This document shows, in pieces, positions 53,359 to 62,603 of a DNA stretch of 64,000 bases. The notes below the pieces were generated by a model. The model did no database searches and was not told the origin of the DNA. It saw only the letters and a program-made list of their open reading frames with translations. Each line of letters starts with the position of its first letter. The stretch's first letter is position 1. The DNA is from Thermotogota bacterium (lineage in GTDB: Bacteria; Thermotogota; Thermotogae; Petrotogales; Petrotogaceae): the NCBI GenBank assembly GCA_029780115.1, contig JAKOZG010000004.1, positions 560,607-624,606 on the forward strand, read 5' to 3'. A program made the translations under genes and the position numbers.

Positions 53359-53419
53359 TGTAGAAAGGTGCAATATGTATGTCAAAACCTTGGAAACGCC
53401 CCTGTAGGTCGTCTCTACA
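53359..53419. repeat. 60-bp palindromic element, copy 2
   Basis: This copy begins TGTAGAAAGGTGCAA and ends CTGTAGGTCGTCTCTACA. It aligns over its whole length with the reverse complement of copy 1 (45752-45811), with about three quarters identity by eye. The same TGTAGA/TCTACA ends are kept. It lies in the untranslated leader of the marR operon. A partial repeat of its right end, TGTGGTCGTCTCT, follows at about 53431-53443. Confidence 0.75.
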
Positions 53420-53546
53420 GCTTGAAAAATTGTGGTCGTCTCTGATCAAGTATATATTTTGGAAAAAATTAAGATTTGAAACATTGATGGAAATTAAGTT
53501 TCAGAAATTCTAAAATGCCTAAACGAAATTTTTTAGGAGGGTAAAG

Positions 53547-54056
53547 ATGAACCATGATTTCTCCACAGAAGAAAAGAATACTATAAAAGATCTTAATGAT
53601 CTAAAGGAACTCAAGTGGGAAGTTAGTAAGGAATTATTTCTGACTATAAAATTACATAACCAATTAAATTTTGTACTATTGACTCAGAAACATATTTATC
53701 TTTATCCGGGTCAAGCCTTTTGTTTATGGTATGTAGGGCTTAATCCTGGTACAAATCAAAAAAGCATAGCAGAACAAATGTATGTAGCTACTCCGACCGT
53801 TTCAAAGATTTTAAGAAATTTAGAAAAGAAAGGATTGATAGAGCGTAAAAGGGACACAAAAGATAAACGTACCTTAAGAATTTATTTATCAGAAGAGGGG
53901 GAAAAAATTTTAAAAGATATAAAAGACACTTTTATAGATATCATTAATTGGGAATTTGAAGGAATGAGTTATGATGACTTATCCTGCTTTAAAAAGTATC
54001 TTAACCAAGTTTCAACTAATATCATAAAATATTTAGAAAGAATAGAAAGGAGTTGA
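53547..54056 (+). CDS. MarR family transcriptional regulator
   Basis: A 169-residue winged helix-turn-helix regulator. The DNA-binding part is GTNQKSIAEQMYVATPTVSK, followed by LRNLEKKGLIERKRDTKDKR, the recognition helix and wing typical of MarR. ATG follows AGGAGGGTAAAG. It precedes the two exporter genes by 4 bases, an arrangement known for drug-induced ABC efflux operons. The operator at 53249-53270 is its likely target. Confidence 0.93.
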   Translation: MNHDFSTEEKNTIKDLNDLKELKWEVSKELFLTIKLHNQLNFVLLTQKHIYLYPGQAFCLWYVGLNPGTNQKSIAEQMYVATPTVSKILRNLEKKGLIERKRDTKDKRTLRIYLSEEGEKILKDIKDTFIDIINWEFEGMSYDDLSCFKKYLNQVSTNIIKYLERIERS

Positions 54057-54060
54057 AATA

Positions 54061-55791
54061 GTGAAGCACTTACTTAAATATTTAAAACCGTACTACAAAG
54101 AGATAATAATAGCTGTACTGTTGCTTGTTGTGCAAGCGGTAGCCAACTTATATTTGCCTAATTTGAATGCAGATATCATAAACAACGGTATTGCAAAAGG
54201 CGATATAAATTACATAGTTCGTACTGGTGGAAAAATGCTATTGATTGCACTCTTACTAGCAGGCGCTGCTATTACAGCCTCTTATTTTAGTTCAAAAGTT
54301 GCTACATCATATTCTAGAGATCTACGAAGAGAATTATACTATAAAGTTCTCAGCTTTTCTAAACAAGACTTTGACAGATTTGGAACAGCTTCACTAGTTA
54401 CAAGAAATACAAACGATGTTCACCAAATTCAAATGTTTATTTTGACAATGCTAAATATCATGATAATGGCTCCAATAATGTCCATTGGTGGAATGATAAT
54501 GGCTATTCAACAAGATGTAGTTCTTTCATTATCAATCATAATTGTAGTTCCAGTAATAGGAGTAATAGTCTTTTTCTTGGTACGAAAAACCGTACCTCTT
54601 TTTAAACAATTACAAATAAAAGTTGATAAAGTTAACCAAGTACTTCGAGAAAAATTAACCGGAGTTAGGGTTATTAGAGCTTTTGTTAAAGAAGATTATG
54701 AAGTAAGAAGATTTGATGAAGCTAACAAAGATCTTACCCAAACAGCTTTAAAAGTTAATAGAATAATGGCTCTTGGAATACCGCTAATTATGCTCGCTAT
54801 GAACGTAACTTCTATCGCTATCACCTGGTTTGGCGGAATTCGTATTGATAGTGGTGCAATGCCTATAGGTAATTTAACCGCCTTTTTAACATACGTTATG
54901 GAAATTTTGATATCGATCATGATGGCGATGACTATGTTTATAATGCTCCCACGTGCTGAAGCTTCTGCTGAGCGTATAAACGAAATATTACACACGGAAC
55001 CGTCTGTTAAAGATCCTGAAAATCCTATAATACCCCCTGAGAAAAAAGGAATGGTTACTTTTAAAAATGTTTCTTTTCAGTATCCTGATGCTGAAGCACC
55101 GGTTCTGTCAAATATATCTTTTACAGCTTTGCCTGGACAAACAACCGCCATCGTTGGTAGTACTGGAAGCGGAAAGAGTACGTTGGTGCATTTAATTCCA
55201 AGATTCTACGATGTAACAGAAGGAACAATAGAGATAGACGGTGTTGATATCAGAGAAATGCCACTTGTAGAAGTTAGGGACATGATAGGATTGGTTCCAC
55301 AAAAGTCCTATTTATTCAGTGGCACAATAGAAAGTAATTTAAGATTTGGTAAAAAAGATGCAACTGAGGAAGAAATGTGGCGCGCACTTGAAATTGCTCA
55401 GGCAAAGAATTTCGTCAGCAGATTGCCCGAAAAGCTTAAAGCACCAGTTGATCAAGGTGGGACCAATTTTTCGGGAGGTCAAAGACAGCGTTTATGTATT
55501 GCCAGGGCAATTGTGAAAAGGCCAAAAATATATATTTTTGATGATAGTTTTTCTGCATTAGATAATAGGACTGAAGCAAAAGTGCGAACAGCTTTAAAAG
55601 ATGAAACGAAAGACGCTACAGTCATAATAGTTGCTCAGAAAGTGAGTACAGTCCTTACTGCAGACCAAATTATAGTTCTAAGTGATAAAGGTACTATCGT
55701 AGGAATAGGGACTCACCAAGAGTTGTTAAAGACTTGTGAAGTTTATCAAGAAATTGTTTACTCTCAGATTCCGAAGGAGGAAACAGCATGA
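54061..55791 (+). CDS. Heterodimeric ABC exporter subunit with degenerate ATP site
   Basis: A 576-residue half-transporter with an N-terminal six-helix domain and a C-terminal ATPase domain (Walker A GSTGSGKST, about 366-374; signature FSGGQRQR). Walker B ends DDSFSALD, with Asp in place of the catalytic Glu (about residue 492), and the H-loop His is Gln (VAQKVST, about 525). These are the changes of the TM287-type subunit of the T. maritima TM287/288 exporter. GTG start behind GGAGTTGAAATA. It overlaps the partner gene by 4 bases. Substrate is unknown, probably hydrophobic compounds. Confidence 0.93.
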   Translation: MKHLLKYLKPYYKEIIIAVLLLVVQAVANLYLPNLNADIINNGIAKGDINYIVRTGGKMLLIALLLAGAAITASYFSSKVATSYSRDLRRELYYKVLSFSKQDFDRFGTASLVTRNTNDVHQIQMFILTMLNIMIMAPIMSIGGMIMAIQQDVVLSLSIIIVVPVIGVIVFFLVRKTVPLFKQLQIKVDKVNQVLREKLTGVRVIRAFVKEDYEVRRFDEANKDLTQTALKVNRIMALGIPLIMLAMNVTSIAITWFGGIRIDSGAMPIGNLTAFLTYVMEILISIMMAMTMFIMLPRAEASAERINEILHTEPSVKDPENPIIPPEKKGMVTFKNVSFQYPDAEAPVLSNISFTALPGQTTAIVGSTGSGKSTLVHLIPRFYDVTEGTIEIDGVDIREMPLVEVRDMIGLVPQKSYLFSGTIESNLRFGKKDATEEEMWRALEIAQAKNFVSRLPEKLKAPVDQGGTNFSGGQRQRLCIARAIVKRPKIYIFDDSFSALDNRTEAKVRTALKDETKDATVIIVAQKVSTVLTADQIIVLSDKGTIVGIGTHQELLKTCEVYQEIVYSQIPKEETA

Positions 55792-57806
55792 GTCAGACAA
55801 ACCAACAAATAGATAAAAAGAAGGACGAAGGTAAAAAACCTGTACGCCTTGGTGCGGGAGGAGGTCGTGGAGGCAGGCGTGCAGCTGGTGTAAAACCAAA
55901 AAATTTTATGGGATCATTAAAAAGATTGTTAGGTTACTTGAAACCACAATTAGTTCCACTGATTATAGTAATATTATTTGCAGTTGCAAGCACTGTTTTT
56001 ATGATTATCGGTCCTAAGATGCTTGGGAAAGCAACAAACGTTCTTTTTGAGGGAGTAATAGGTAAAATGATGCCTCCCAACATGACAAAAGAACAAGCGA
56101 TTCAGTTTTTGAAATTTTCGGGAAGAGAACAAATTGCTGAAATGCTTGGCCCTATGGATATAGTGCCAGGTAGAGGGGTGGACTTCAACAAATTAGCGAA
56201 GATTTTGCTGACATTATTAGGTATATATTCATTATCAGCTTTTTTTAGTTGGTTGCAACAATATATAATGGCTGGTGTTGCTCAAAAAACAGTTTACAAT
56301 CTCAGAAAAGAAGTGGATGCTAAACTAGCTCGTTTACCTTTAAAGTATTATGACAGTCATCCACATGGTGACCTTCTAAGTAGGGTAACTAACGACATTG
56401 ACAATATTGGGCATACTTTACAGCAAACCTTGGTCCAATTAATAACTGCAAGTGTCACAGTAGTTGGGGTATTGATTATGATGCTCACGATTAGTCCGCT
56501 TTTAACTCTTATAGCATTGATCGTAATTCCACTGGCTTTACTCGTGACGTTGTTTGTTATAAAACGATCTCAAAAGCAATTTGAAATTCAATGGGATAGT
56601 ACCGGACAACTTAATGGTCATGTTGAAGAATCTTATACGGGGTTCAACGTTATTAAAGCTTTTAATAAACATGAAGATATGCAAAAAGAGTTTGATGATG
56701 AAAACGAAAGATTACGCGAAGCAACATTCAAAGCTCAGTTTGTTTCAAGCTTAATAAGGCCTTTTATAGGATTGATCAATAATCTTAGTTACGTTATAAT
56801 AAGTGTTGTAGGAGGATTACGTGTAACTAGAGGAATGATGACACTAGGTGATGTCCAAGCCTTTATTCAATACTCAAGACAGTTTACAATGCCTATCATT
56901 CAAACATCAAGTATTATTAACGTTTTACAATCAACTGTTGCATCTGCAGAAAGAGTTTTTGAATTACTCGATGAAGAAGAAGAAATACCAGATCCTGAAA
57001 ATCCTGTTGTATTAGAAAAAGTGAAAGGACATGTAAGATTTGAGAATGTGTATTTTAGTTATGATCCTCAAAAGCCTTTAATTGAAAATTTAAATCTTGA
57101 AGCACTTCCAGGACAGAAAGTAGCTATTGTTGGTCCGACAGGTGCAGGTAAAACTACTTTAGTAAACTTACTCATGCGGTTCTATGATGTTGATGCAGGT
57201 AGAATAACCTTAGATGGTGTCGACATTAGGCAAATGAGAAGGGCCGACTTGAGAAAGAACTTTGGTATGGTTCTTCAGGATACCTGGTTATTTAGAGGAA
57301 CCATAAAGGAGAATATTGCCTATGGTAAAGAAGGAGCCACTGACGAGGAAATCATAAGAGCAGCACAGGCAGCCTATGTTGATTATTTTATAAGGACTTT
57401 GCCTGATGGCTATGATACAGTAATTGATGAAGATGCTTCTAATTTATCTCAAGGTCAACGTCAATTAATAACAATAGCAAGGGCATTCCTAGCCAATCCT
57501 CCACTGCTCATTCTAGATGAAGCTACTAGTTCGGTTGATACCAGAACTGAGATATTAATACAAGAAGCCATGAATAACCTTATGGAAGGAAGGACTAGTT
57601 TTGTTATTGCTCATAGACTATCTACAATAAGAAATGCGGATGTAATAGTTGTAATGAATCATGGAAGAATAGTTGAACAAGGTAATCACGAAGAACTTAT
57701 TAAGAAAAAAGGATTTTACTATGATCTGTATATGAGCCAGTTTATAGGTACAGAATTAGAAAAAGAATTATCTTCTTCAGCAGATGATGTTCAAATAATG
57801 AGCTAA
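55788..57806 (+). CDS. Heterodimeric ABC exporter subunit with consensus ATP site
   Basis: A 672-residue half-transporter that pairs with the upstream subunit. Its catalytic residues are intact: Walker A GPTGAGKTT, Walker B LILDEATSSVD and AHRLST in the H-loop; the signature is LSQGQRQ. The N-terminus has a Gly/Arg-rich extension (RLGAGGGRGGRRAAG) and the first extracellular region has an insertion of about 40 residues (GKMMPPNMTKEQAIQFLKF). It corresponds to TM288. A perfect bidirectional terminator follows. Confidence 0.94.
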   Translation: MSQTNQQIDKKKDEGKKPVRLGAGGGRGGRRAAGVKPKNFMGSLKRLLGYLKPQLVPLIIVILFAVASTVFMIIGPKMLGKATNVLFEGVIGKMMPPNMTKEQAIQFLKFSGREQIAEMLGPMDIVPGRGVDFNKLAKILLTLLGIYSLSAFFSWLQQYIMAGVAQKTVYNLRKEVDAKLARLPLKYYDSHPHGDLLSRVTNDIDNIGHTLQQTLVQLITASVTVVGVLIMMLTISPLLTLIALIVIPLALLVTLFVIKRSQKQFEIQWDSTGQLNGHVEESYTGFNVIKAFNKHEDMQKEFDDENERLREATFKAQFVSSLIRPFIGLINNLSYVIISVVGGLRVTRGMMTLGDVQAFIQYSRQFTMPIIQTSSIINVLQSTVASAERVFELLDEEEEIPDPENPVVLEKVKGHVRFENVYFSYDPQKPLIENLNLEALPGQKVAIVGPTGAGKTTLVNLLMRFYDVDAGRITLDGVDIRQMRRADLRKNFGMVLQDTWLFRGTIKENIAYGKEGATDEEIIRAAQAAYVDYFIRTLPDGYDTVIDEDASNLSQGQRQLITIARAFLANPPLLILDEATSSVDTRTEILIQEAMNNLMEGRTSFVIAHRLSTIRNADVIVVMNHGRIVEQGNHEELIKKKGFYYDLYMSQFIGTELEKELSSSADDVQIMS

Positions 57807-57821
57807 TAGTACTTTAAATAG

Positions 57822-57855
57822 AAAAAATTGGGAGCTAACAAGCTCCCAATTTTTT
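57822..57855. terminator. Bidirectional terminator
   Basis: A perfect 15-bp stem, AAAAAATTGGGAGCT and AGCTCCCAATTTTTT, with an AACA loop. It lies between the convergent exporter operon and miaB, and has an A-run and a T-run on each strand. Confidence 0.95.
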
Positions 57856-57865
57856 AATTACTATT

Positions 57866-59179
57866 TTAAACTTCTACAATTTCACCATACAAGGGTCCAG
57901 GAGATATTTTGTTTATTTTTATGTTCAAAAACTGACCATTTAATTGATCTTGACTTTTATATATAACTAATTTATTGTTAATCGTTCTACCCATATAAGT
58001 ATTGTCTTTTCCAGCTTTCCCCTCTTGAATTATTGTCAATATTTCTCCAAGATATTTTTTATTTTCTTCTAGATTAATCTTTTTTTGAATTTCCATTATA
58101 TGTTGTAATCGTTTGTTTTTAATACGTTTTGGTACGTCGTCTTTAAAATATTTGTACGCAATTGTACCTTCTCGTGGGGAATACTCTGCAATATTAATTC
58201 TTTCGAATCTACATTTTTTAATTAAATCCACAGTTTCCTCAAAATCTTGCTCCGTCTCTGAAGGGAAACCTGTTATGATATCGCTGCTTATTGTAACTTC
58301 AGGTACTTCCTTTTTTATTTTGTTCACTAGATCAATAAATTGTTCTTTAGTATATCTTCTATTCATTGATTTTAATATTCTATTGCTACCTGATTGAACC
58401 GGTAAATGGACATATTTAGCTGCTTTTTCTTCATTAGCTATGGTTTCAATTAAAGAATCGGTAATATCTGTTGGATATGAGGTCATAAACCATATTCTTT
58501 TTATTGAATCAAATTGTGCAGATTTTTGAATTAATAAATCTAACTTTGGTTTTTTATCTCCAAAATCCTTTCCATAGGAATCTACATTCTGCCCTAAAAA
58601 TGTAACTTCTTTATATCCTTTTTCTGCATACTCTTTTACTTCATTAATAACATCGTCTATCGGTCTGCTTTTTTCGAATCCTCGAGTATATGGAACAATA
58701 CAATATGTACAATATTTATTGCAACCATATATGACGGTTATCCAAGCATGATGCTTACTAAAAGGTCGTTTTGGAATGATGTAGTTGACTTCATCTAACT
58801 TGTCGCTAAAATCGGCGAATCTTTCTCCACCCAATGCGCGTTTTACTAGATTGGGAATGTCTATAACATTTCTTGTTCCAAATACAAAATCGATGTTTTT
58901 AAATCTATTTAGGAGGTTTTCTCTCTCTTTCTCTGCAGAACATCCACCTATTCCTATTATTAGATTTTTATTTTTTTCTTTAAATTTTCCGTATCCTCCT
59001 ATAGCTCCATAAAGTTTATTTTCAGCTTTTTCTCTCACAGAACAACTGTTAATTATTATAATATCAGCTTCTTCTGGATTTTCTGTCCATTCAAAGCCGT
59101 CCTCGGTTAAAAGCCCTGCCATAATTTCGCTTTCATTCAAGTTCATTTGACAACCAAAAGTTCTAATGTAAAATTTCAT
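57866..59179 (-). CDS. miaB: tRNA-2-methylthio-N6-dimethylallyladenosine37 synthase MiaB
   Basis: A 437-residue radical SAM methylthiotransferase acting on i6A37 of tRNAs reading U-initial codons. The N-terminal cluster cysteines are in TFGCQMN, NSCSVREKAE and GIGGCSAEK; the radical SAM cluster is CNKYCTYC in IYGCNKYCTYCIVPYTRG. A C-terminal TRAM domain follows. ATG 59179 is taken, with GGAGTG upstream. It lies beside rpsB on the minus strand but is separated by a terminator. The MtaB paralogue at 32348 covers t6A37. Confidence 0.94.
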   Translation of the reverse strand: MKFYIRTFGCQMNLNESEIMAGLLTEDGFEWTENPEEADIIIINSCSVREKAENKLYGAIGGYGKFKEKNKNLIIGIGGCSAEKERENLLNRFKNIDFVFGTRNVIDIPNLVKRALGGERFADFSDKLDEVNYIIPKRPFSKHHAWITVIYGCNKYCTYCIVPYTRGFEKSRPIDDVINEVKEYAEKGYKEVTFLGQNVDSYGKDFGDKKPKLDLLIQKSAQFDSIKRIWFMTSYPTDITDSLIETIANEEKAAKYVHLPVQSGSNRILKSMNRRYTKEQFIDLVNKIKKEVPEVTISSDIITGFPSETEQDFEETVDLIKKCRFERINIAEYSPREGTIAYKYFKDDVPKRIKNKRLQHIMEIQKKINLEENKKYLGEILTIIQEGKAGKDNTYMGRTINNKLVIYKSQDQLNGQFLNIKINKISPGPLYGEIVEV

Positions 59180-59191
59180 GTATATCACTCC

Positions 59192-59217
59192 AAAAAAATC
59201 GGGGGAAAATCCCCCGA
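59192..59217 (-). terminator. Terminator after rpsB
   Basis: Read on the minus strand, TCGGGGG and CCCCCGA form a GC-rich stem with a 5-base loop followed by a seven-T run. It separates rpsB from miaB. Confidence 0.93.
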
Positions 59218-59264
59218 CTATTAATCGATTTTACTATATTAAATATTCAACAATTTTAGTTTAA

Positions 59265-60113
59265 TCAAAATGTGTCTTCTTCTTCATCTTCATCCGGAAT
59301 CTCTATTTCTTCCTCTTCTTCGACTTCTTCAATAAACTTTTCATATTTTTCTTCCGCTTTTAATTTTTCTATTATATGTTCATCTAATTCCGGCCTTTCC
59401 TCACGTTCAACTTCTTCTAGAACATCTATTCTTCCTTCTTGTGCCTCAATTATTGCATCAGCCATCTTTGAAGTAATTAACATTATAGCTCTTATTGCAT
59501 CATCATTAGAAGGTATAACATAATCTATAACATCAGGATCACAGTTGGTATCAACCATCGCTATTATAGGGATTTTTAGCATATTTGCTTCTTTAACGGC
59601 GATCTCTTCTTTTTTTGGGTCAACTATAAAAAGAACGCCCGGTAATTTATTCATTCCTCTTAAACCGCCTAAGTTCTTTTCCAATTTCTCTAAATTTCTT
59701 CTAATGTTTGCTTGTTCTTTCTTTGGAAGTCTAGAAAATTCTTCACTTTCTACATATTCAGATAATTCTTCTAATTTGTCAATCCTTCTTTTGATAGTTT
59801 TAAAATTAGTTAGTAAACCTCCAAGCCATCTGTTATTTACATAGAATTCTCCGCATCTTCTCGCTTCATCCGCAACAATTTGTTGAGCCTGTTTTTTTGT
59901 TCCAACAAACAAAACTCTTTTTCTCTCCATTACGGCATTTTTTAAAAAATCGTACGCTTCATCAATTCCTTTCAAGGTTTTTTGCAGATCGATTATGTGT
60001 ATGCCTTTTCTTTCTGCAAAAATGTATGGTTGCATCTTTGGGTTCCATCTTCTCGTTCTATGGCCAAAATGTGCTCCAGCCTCCAACAACTGTTTCATGC
60101 TAACTACTGACAA
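59265..60113 (-). CDS. rpsB: Ribosomal protein S2
   Basis: A 282-residue S2 protein, with [20 protein letters not shown] at the start, [14 protein letters not shown] and [20 protein letters not shown]. It is longer than typical S2 (about 240), because of a Glu/Asp-rich tail of about 50 residues ([18 protein letters not shown]). TTG 60113 follows GGAGGTGTTTTAT, in agreement with the usual N-terminus. tsf, the usual follower of rpsB, is absent here; a terminator follows directly. Confidence 0.95.
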   Translation of the reverse strand: MSVVSMKQLLEAGAHFGHRTRRWNPKMQPYIFAERKGIHIIDLQKTLKGIDEAYDFLKNAVMERKRVLFVGTKKQAQQIVADEARRCGEFYVNNRWLGGLLTNFKTIKRRIDKLEELSEYVESEEFSRLPKKEQANIRRNLEKLEKNLGGLRGMNKLPGVLFIVDPKKEEIAVKEANMLKIPIIAMVDTNCDPDVIDYVIPSNDDAIRAIMLITSKMADAIIEAQEGRIDVLEEVEREERPELDEHIIEKLKAEEKYEKFIEEVEEEEEIEIPDEDEEEDTF

Positions 60114-60245
60114 ATAAAACACCTCCGAATGTTTTGATTTGGTTTTAAACCTCCAGTCTTCTCCTTACACCGACCCTAACTATTAATTATGTAGCGGGCA
60201 CCGAGGTGAAGAGCGAAAACTGTGAGTGTTTGCATATAATAAAAT
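60114..60245 (-). promoter_or_regulatory. rpsB 5' leader, possible S2 autoregulatory region
   Basis: The 132 bases between rsfS and rpsB are unusually GC-rich for a non-coding gap. They contain, on the minus strand, CACCTCGGTGCCCGC, GGGTCGGTGTAAGGAG and the self-complementary GGTTTAAAACC before the ribosome binding site. S2 leaders that bind S2 and repress translation are known in other bacteria. No specific fold is proven here. Confidence 0.4.
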
Positions 60246-60599
60246 CTAAATAATATTTTCTATCTTCTTTTGTTCTCCCCATAAACTTTCAAGATCATAA
60301 AAACTTCGGCCTTCCTGAGAGAAAATATGAACTATAAAAGTGCCTGCATCAACTATCATCCAATCAAATCCCTTACTTTTATCATAAGAAAGAATAGGAA
60401 TATTCTCCTCTTTTAAATATTTAACTACTTCATCTCTTAAGGCTGCCATATGGATATCGGAATTTCCGGTAACTATGACAAAATAATCAACCATAATTTC
60501 AGAGTCTTCCATATCAATTACGGAAATATCCATGCCCTCTTTTTCATCCAACAATCCAACAATACTTTTTACAGATTCAAACACTTCTGATTTTAACAA
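60246..60599 (-). CDS. rsfS: Ribosomal silencing factor RsfS
   Basis: A 117-residue protein of the RsfS/Iojap family, which binds uL14 and blocks subunit joining. Motifs are YFVIVTGNSDIHMAALRDEV, GFDWMIVDAGTFIVHIF and FYDLESLWGE. TTG start with GGAGGTG upstream. It follows plsX on the minus strand with a 29-base gap. Confidence 0.93.
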   Translation of the reverse strand: MLKSEVFESVKSIVGLLDEKEGMDISVIDMEDSEIMVDYFVIVTGNSDIHMAALRDEVVKYLKEENIPILSYDKSKGFDWMIVDAGTFIVHIFSQEGRSFYDLESLWGEQKKIENII

Positions 60600-60628
60600 A
60601 CAGCTAACACCTCCACTGTATTTTTAAT

Positions 60629-61609
60629 TTACAATTCGATATTTGAAAGCAAATCAAATCTAGCAGCTTTGGTAGCGACGTAAATAGCATTAGAAATCGC
60701 TTCTGCATCAGAAGATCCATGAGCTTTAACAAGAATTCCATTAATACCTAAAAAAAACGTTCCTCCATAGCTCCTATAATCAATTTTTTCCATCAATGTT
60801 TTGAGAGGACTTTTTAAAAATAGAGCTCCCAACTTTGTGAACAATCCACCTTTTTTAATAATGGCTTTTAATTCGTGAAGAATAAAGTAAGCAGTTCCTT
60901 CGATCGTTTTCAGAACATTGTTTCCTGTGAAACCATCTGTTACAACTACATCACAAGTATCATCAAAAATTTCTCTAGCTTCAACGAATCCCACAAAATT
61001 TAAGTTTGTATGACTTTTTAGAAGACTATAAGCATCTTTTATTAAAGTGTTACCTTTTTCTTCTTCTGAGCCGATATTTAAAATGGCAACACGAGGGTTT
61101 TCAATATTCAAAAATTTAGCGTACGCTATTCCTTCTCTAGCAAAGTCATAAAAATGTTCAGCCTTTACTTCAGCATTTGCTCCAGCATCTACCAATATTT
61201 TTGGTTTGTCGGATTTCGAAGGAAGAGCTAAAACTAAAGCAGGTCTTTTAATTCCTTCTAACCTGCCAGCGACAAAAGTTCCGCTTGCTAAAAGTGCACC
61301 TGTATTACCTGCGCTAACAAAAGCATCTAGTTTTTTTTCTTTTAGATATTTACATCCAATGTACATCGAAGAATCTTCAAGTTTTAAAACTTCGGTAGGC
61401 TTAGTTTCGTTGGTTACCAATTTTTTTGCGGGAATAATCTCTACACCTTCTAAAGATTTTAATAGATCATTTGGTAACTCATTTCCTACTAAAGCTAATT
61501 CATCACGGGATAAATAATTGTTTTTTAAAGCAGACAGTGCGCCCTCAACCACAGCTTTGGGCGCATTGTCTCCTCCATAAGCGTCTACCCCTATTTTTAC
61601 CTTAGACAT
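60629..61609 (-). CDS. plsX: Phosphate acyltransferase PlsX
   Basis: A 326-residue enzyme that turns acyl-ACP into acyl-phosphate for PlsY. The conserved VDAYGGDNAP, NTGALLASGTF, LVDAGANAEV and VTDGFTGNNVLKT are present. Start follows GGGGAGTAATAA. rpmF ends 4 bases before it; the yceD-rpmF-plsX order is widely conserved in bacteria. Confidence 0.95.
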   Translation of the reverse strand: MSKVKIGVDAYGGDNAPKAVVEGALSALKNNYLSRDELALVGNELPNDLLKSLEGVEIIPAKKLVTNETKPTEVLKLEDSSMYIGCKYLKEKKLDAFVSAGNTGALLASGTFVAGRLEGIKRPALVLALPSKSDKPKILVDAGANAEVKAEHFYDFAREGIAYAKFLNIENPRVAILNIGSEEEKGNTLIKDAYSLLKSHTNLNFVGFVEAREIFDDTCDVVVTDGFTGNNVLKTIEGTAYFILHELKAIIKKGGLFTKLGALFLKSPLKTLMEKIDYRSYGGTFFLGINGILVKAHGSSDAEAISNAIYVATKAARFDLLSNIEL

Positions 61610-61612
61610 TTA

Positions 61613-61795
61613 TTACTCCCCTATTTCTAAGATTTGTTTATCTTTATAATAACCGCAGTTTAAACAAACTCTGTGTGGCAACTTAGGCTCGCCACATTTT
61701 TGACATTTTACTACATTAATTTTATATGCAGAATAATACTTTGCCTTTCTTGAGTGTGTTCTGCTTCGAGATGATTTTTGTTTTGGTACGGCCAT
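61613..61795 (-). CDS. rpmF: Ribosomal protein L32
   Basis: A 60-residue L32 with the AVPKQKSSRSRTHSRKA start and a complete zinc ribbon (CQKC...CLNC). ATG follows AAAGGAGGAACTATTC. A Cys-complete form is presumably the zinc-dependent type. Confidence 0.96.
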   Translation of the reverse strand: MAVPKQKSSRSRTHSRKAKYYSAYKINVVKCQKCGEPKLPHRVCLNCGYYKDKQILEIGE

Positions 61796-61877
61796 GAATA
61801 GTTCCTCCTTTGGTTTATAAATAACGGTTTAATTATTTAAGACGAATTGTAATCGCCTATTCTTTAATTCAAGATAA

Positions 61878-62429
61878 TTACTTCTCTAGCAAGTTTTTTA
61901 ATGGTAACAATCGTGGATCAATTTCTTCAGTTTCACAAGTGTGATTTGGATTTTCGTTTAAATCAGCGCCACAGATTTGACACAATCCTTTACAATCTTC
62001 TTTACAGAGAGGAATCTCTGGTACTGCTAATATTATAGCTTCAATTACCCTATTTGTCAAATCAATTAATGAATTATCGTAGTAGATTATATTTTCAAGA
62101 GATTTTAACTGTTTTGTTTTCGATAAAAATCTTTCATATCTTCTGTCAATATATATACAGTCAAAGTTTTCTTCAACCCAGTATTCTATAGGTTTTAAGC
62201 ATCTTGAACAGTGTAGTTGTAATAATGTTTCCACTTTTCCACTAACATACACTTGGTTGTCTCGCTTTTCTAGCAAGAAAAACACGTCTATCGGTGATAG
62301 TATTCTTGAATTTTCAGAAGGTAATTCTATTTCTTTCCAGTTCCTTATGATTACTCTTCTTTCAAAGATTTTTTCAAATTTTTCATATTCTATAACTAAT
62401 TGACTACTTTTTAATTCTTCGTTAAACAT
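61878..62429 (-). CDS. DUF177 (YceD-like) rRNA accumulation protein
   Basis: A 183-residue protein of the DUF177 family, which affects 23S rRNA accumulation in bacteria and plants. It has CSRCLKP in the middle and a C-terminal CKEDCKGLCQICGADLN segment. It directly precedes rpmF, as usual for yceD. ATG follows GTAGAGGTGAGGTAA. An extended -10 (TGTTATAAT) lies at 62522-62517. Confidence 0.88.
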   Translation of the reverse strand: MFNEELKSSQLVIEYEKFEKIFERRVIIRNWKEIELPSENSRILSPIDVFFLLEKRDNQVYVSGKVETLLQLHCSRCLKPIEYWVEENFDCIYIDRRYERFLSKTKQLKSLENIIYYDNSLIDLTNRVIEAIILAVPEIPLCKEDCKGLCQICGADLNENPNHTCETEEIDPRLLPLKNLLEK

Positions 62430-62516
62430 TTACCTCACCTCTACGATGAATATTTTACTTTATAAAAGTTTACTGAAAAAGAATAATTTGTTAAATTTTA
62501 TCATTCACTATCTTCA

Positions 62517-62522
62517 ATTATA
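62517..62522 (-). promoter_or_regulatory. Probable -10 of the DUF177-rpmF-plsX-rsfS operon
   Basis: The minus strand reads TTTTGTTATAAT, an extended -10 (TG-T-TATAAT), about 90 bases upstream of the gene. The -35 is poor and would fall in the terminator of the neighbouring gene. Confidence 0.45.
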
Positions 62523-62537
62523 ACAAAATTATAAGAA

Positions 62538-62565
62538 AAGAAAGGCAGTATTTTCTGCCTTTCTT
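62538..62565 (-). terminator. Terminator after the secreted-protein gene at 62604
   Basis: A perfect 11-bp stem (AAGAAAGGCAG/CTGCCTTTCTT) with a 6-base loop. The minus strand continues TTTTCTTAT. It lies 39 bases after the stop. Confidence 0.82.
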
Positions 62566-62603
62566 AAATCTAAAATATTTTCTTCATATTTAATTTTTTA
62601 ATT

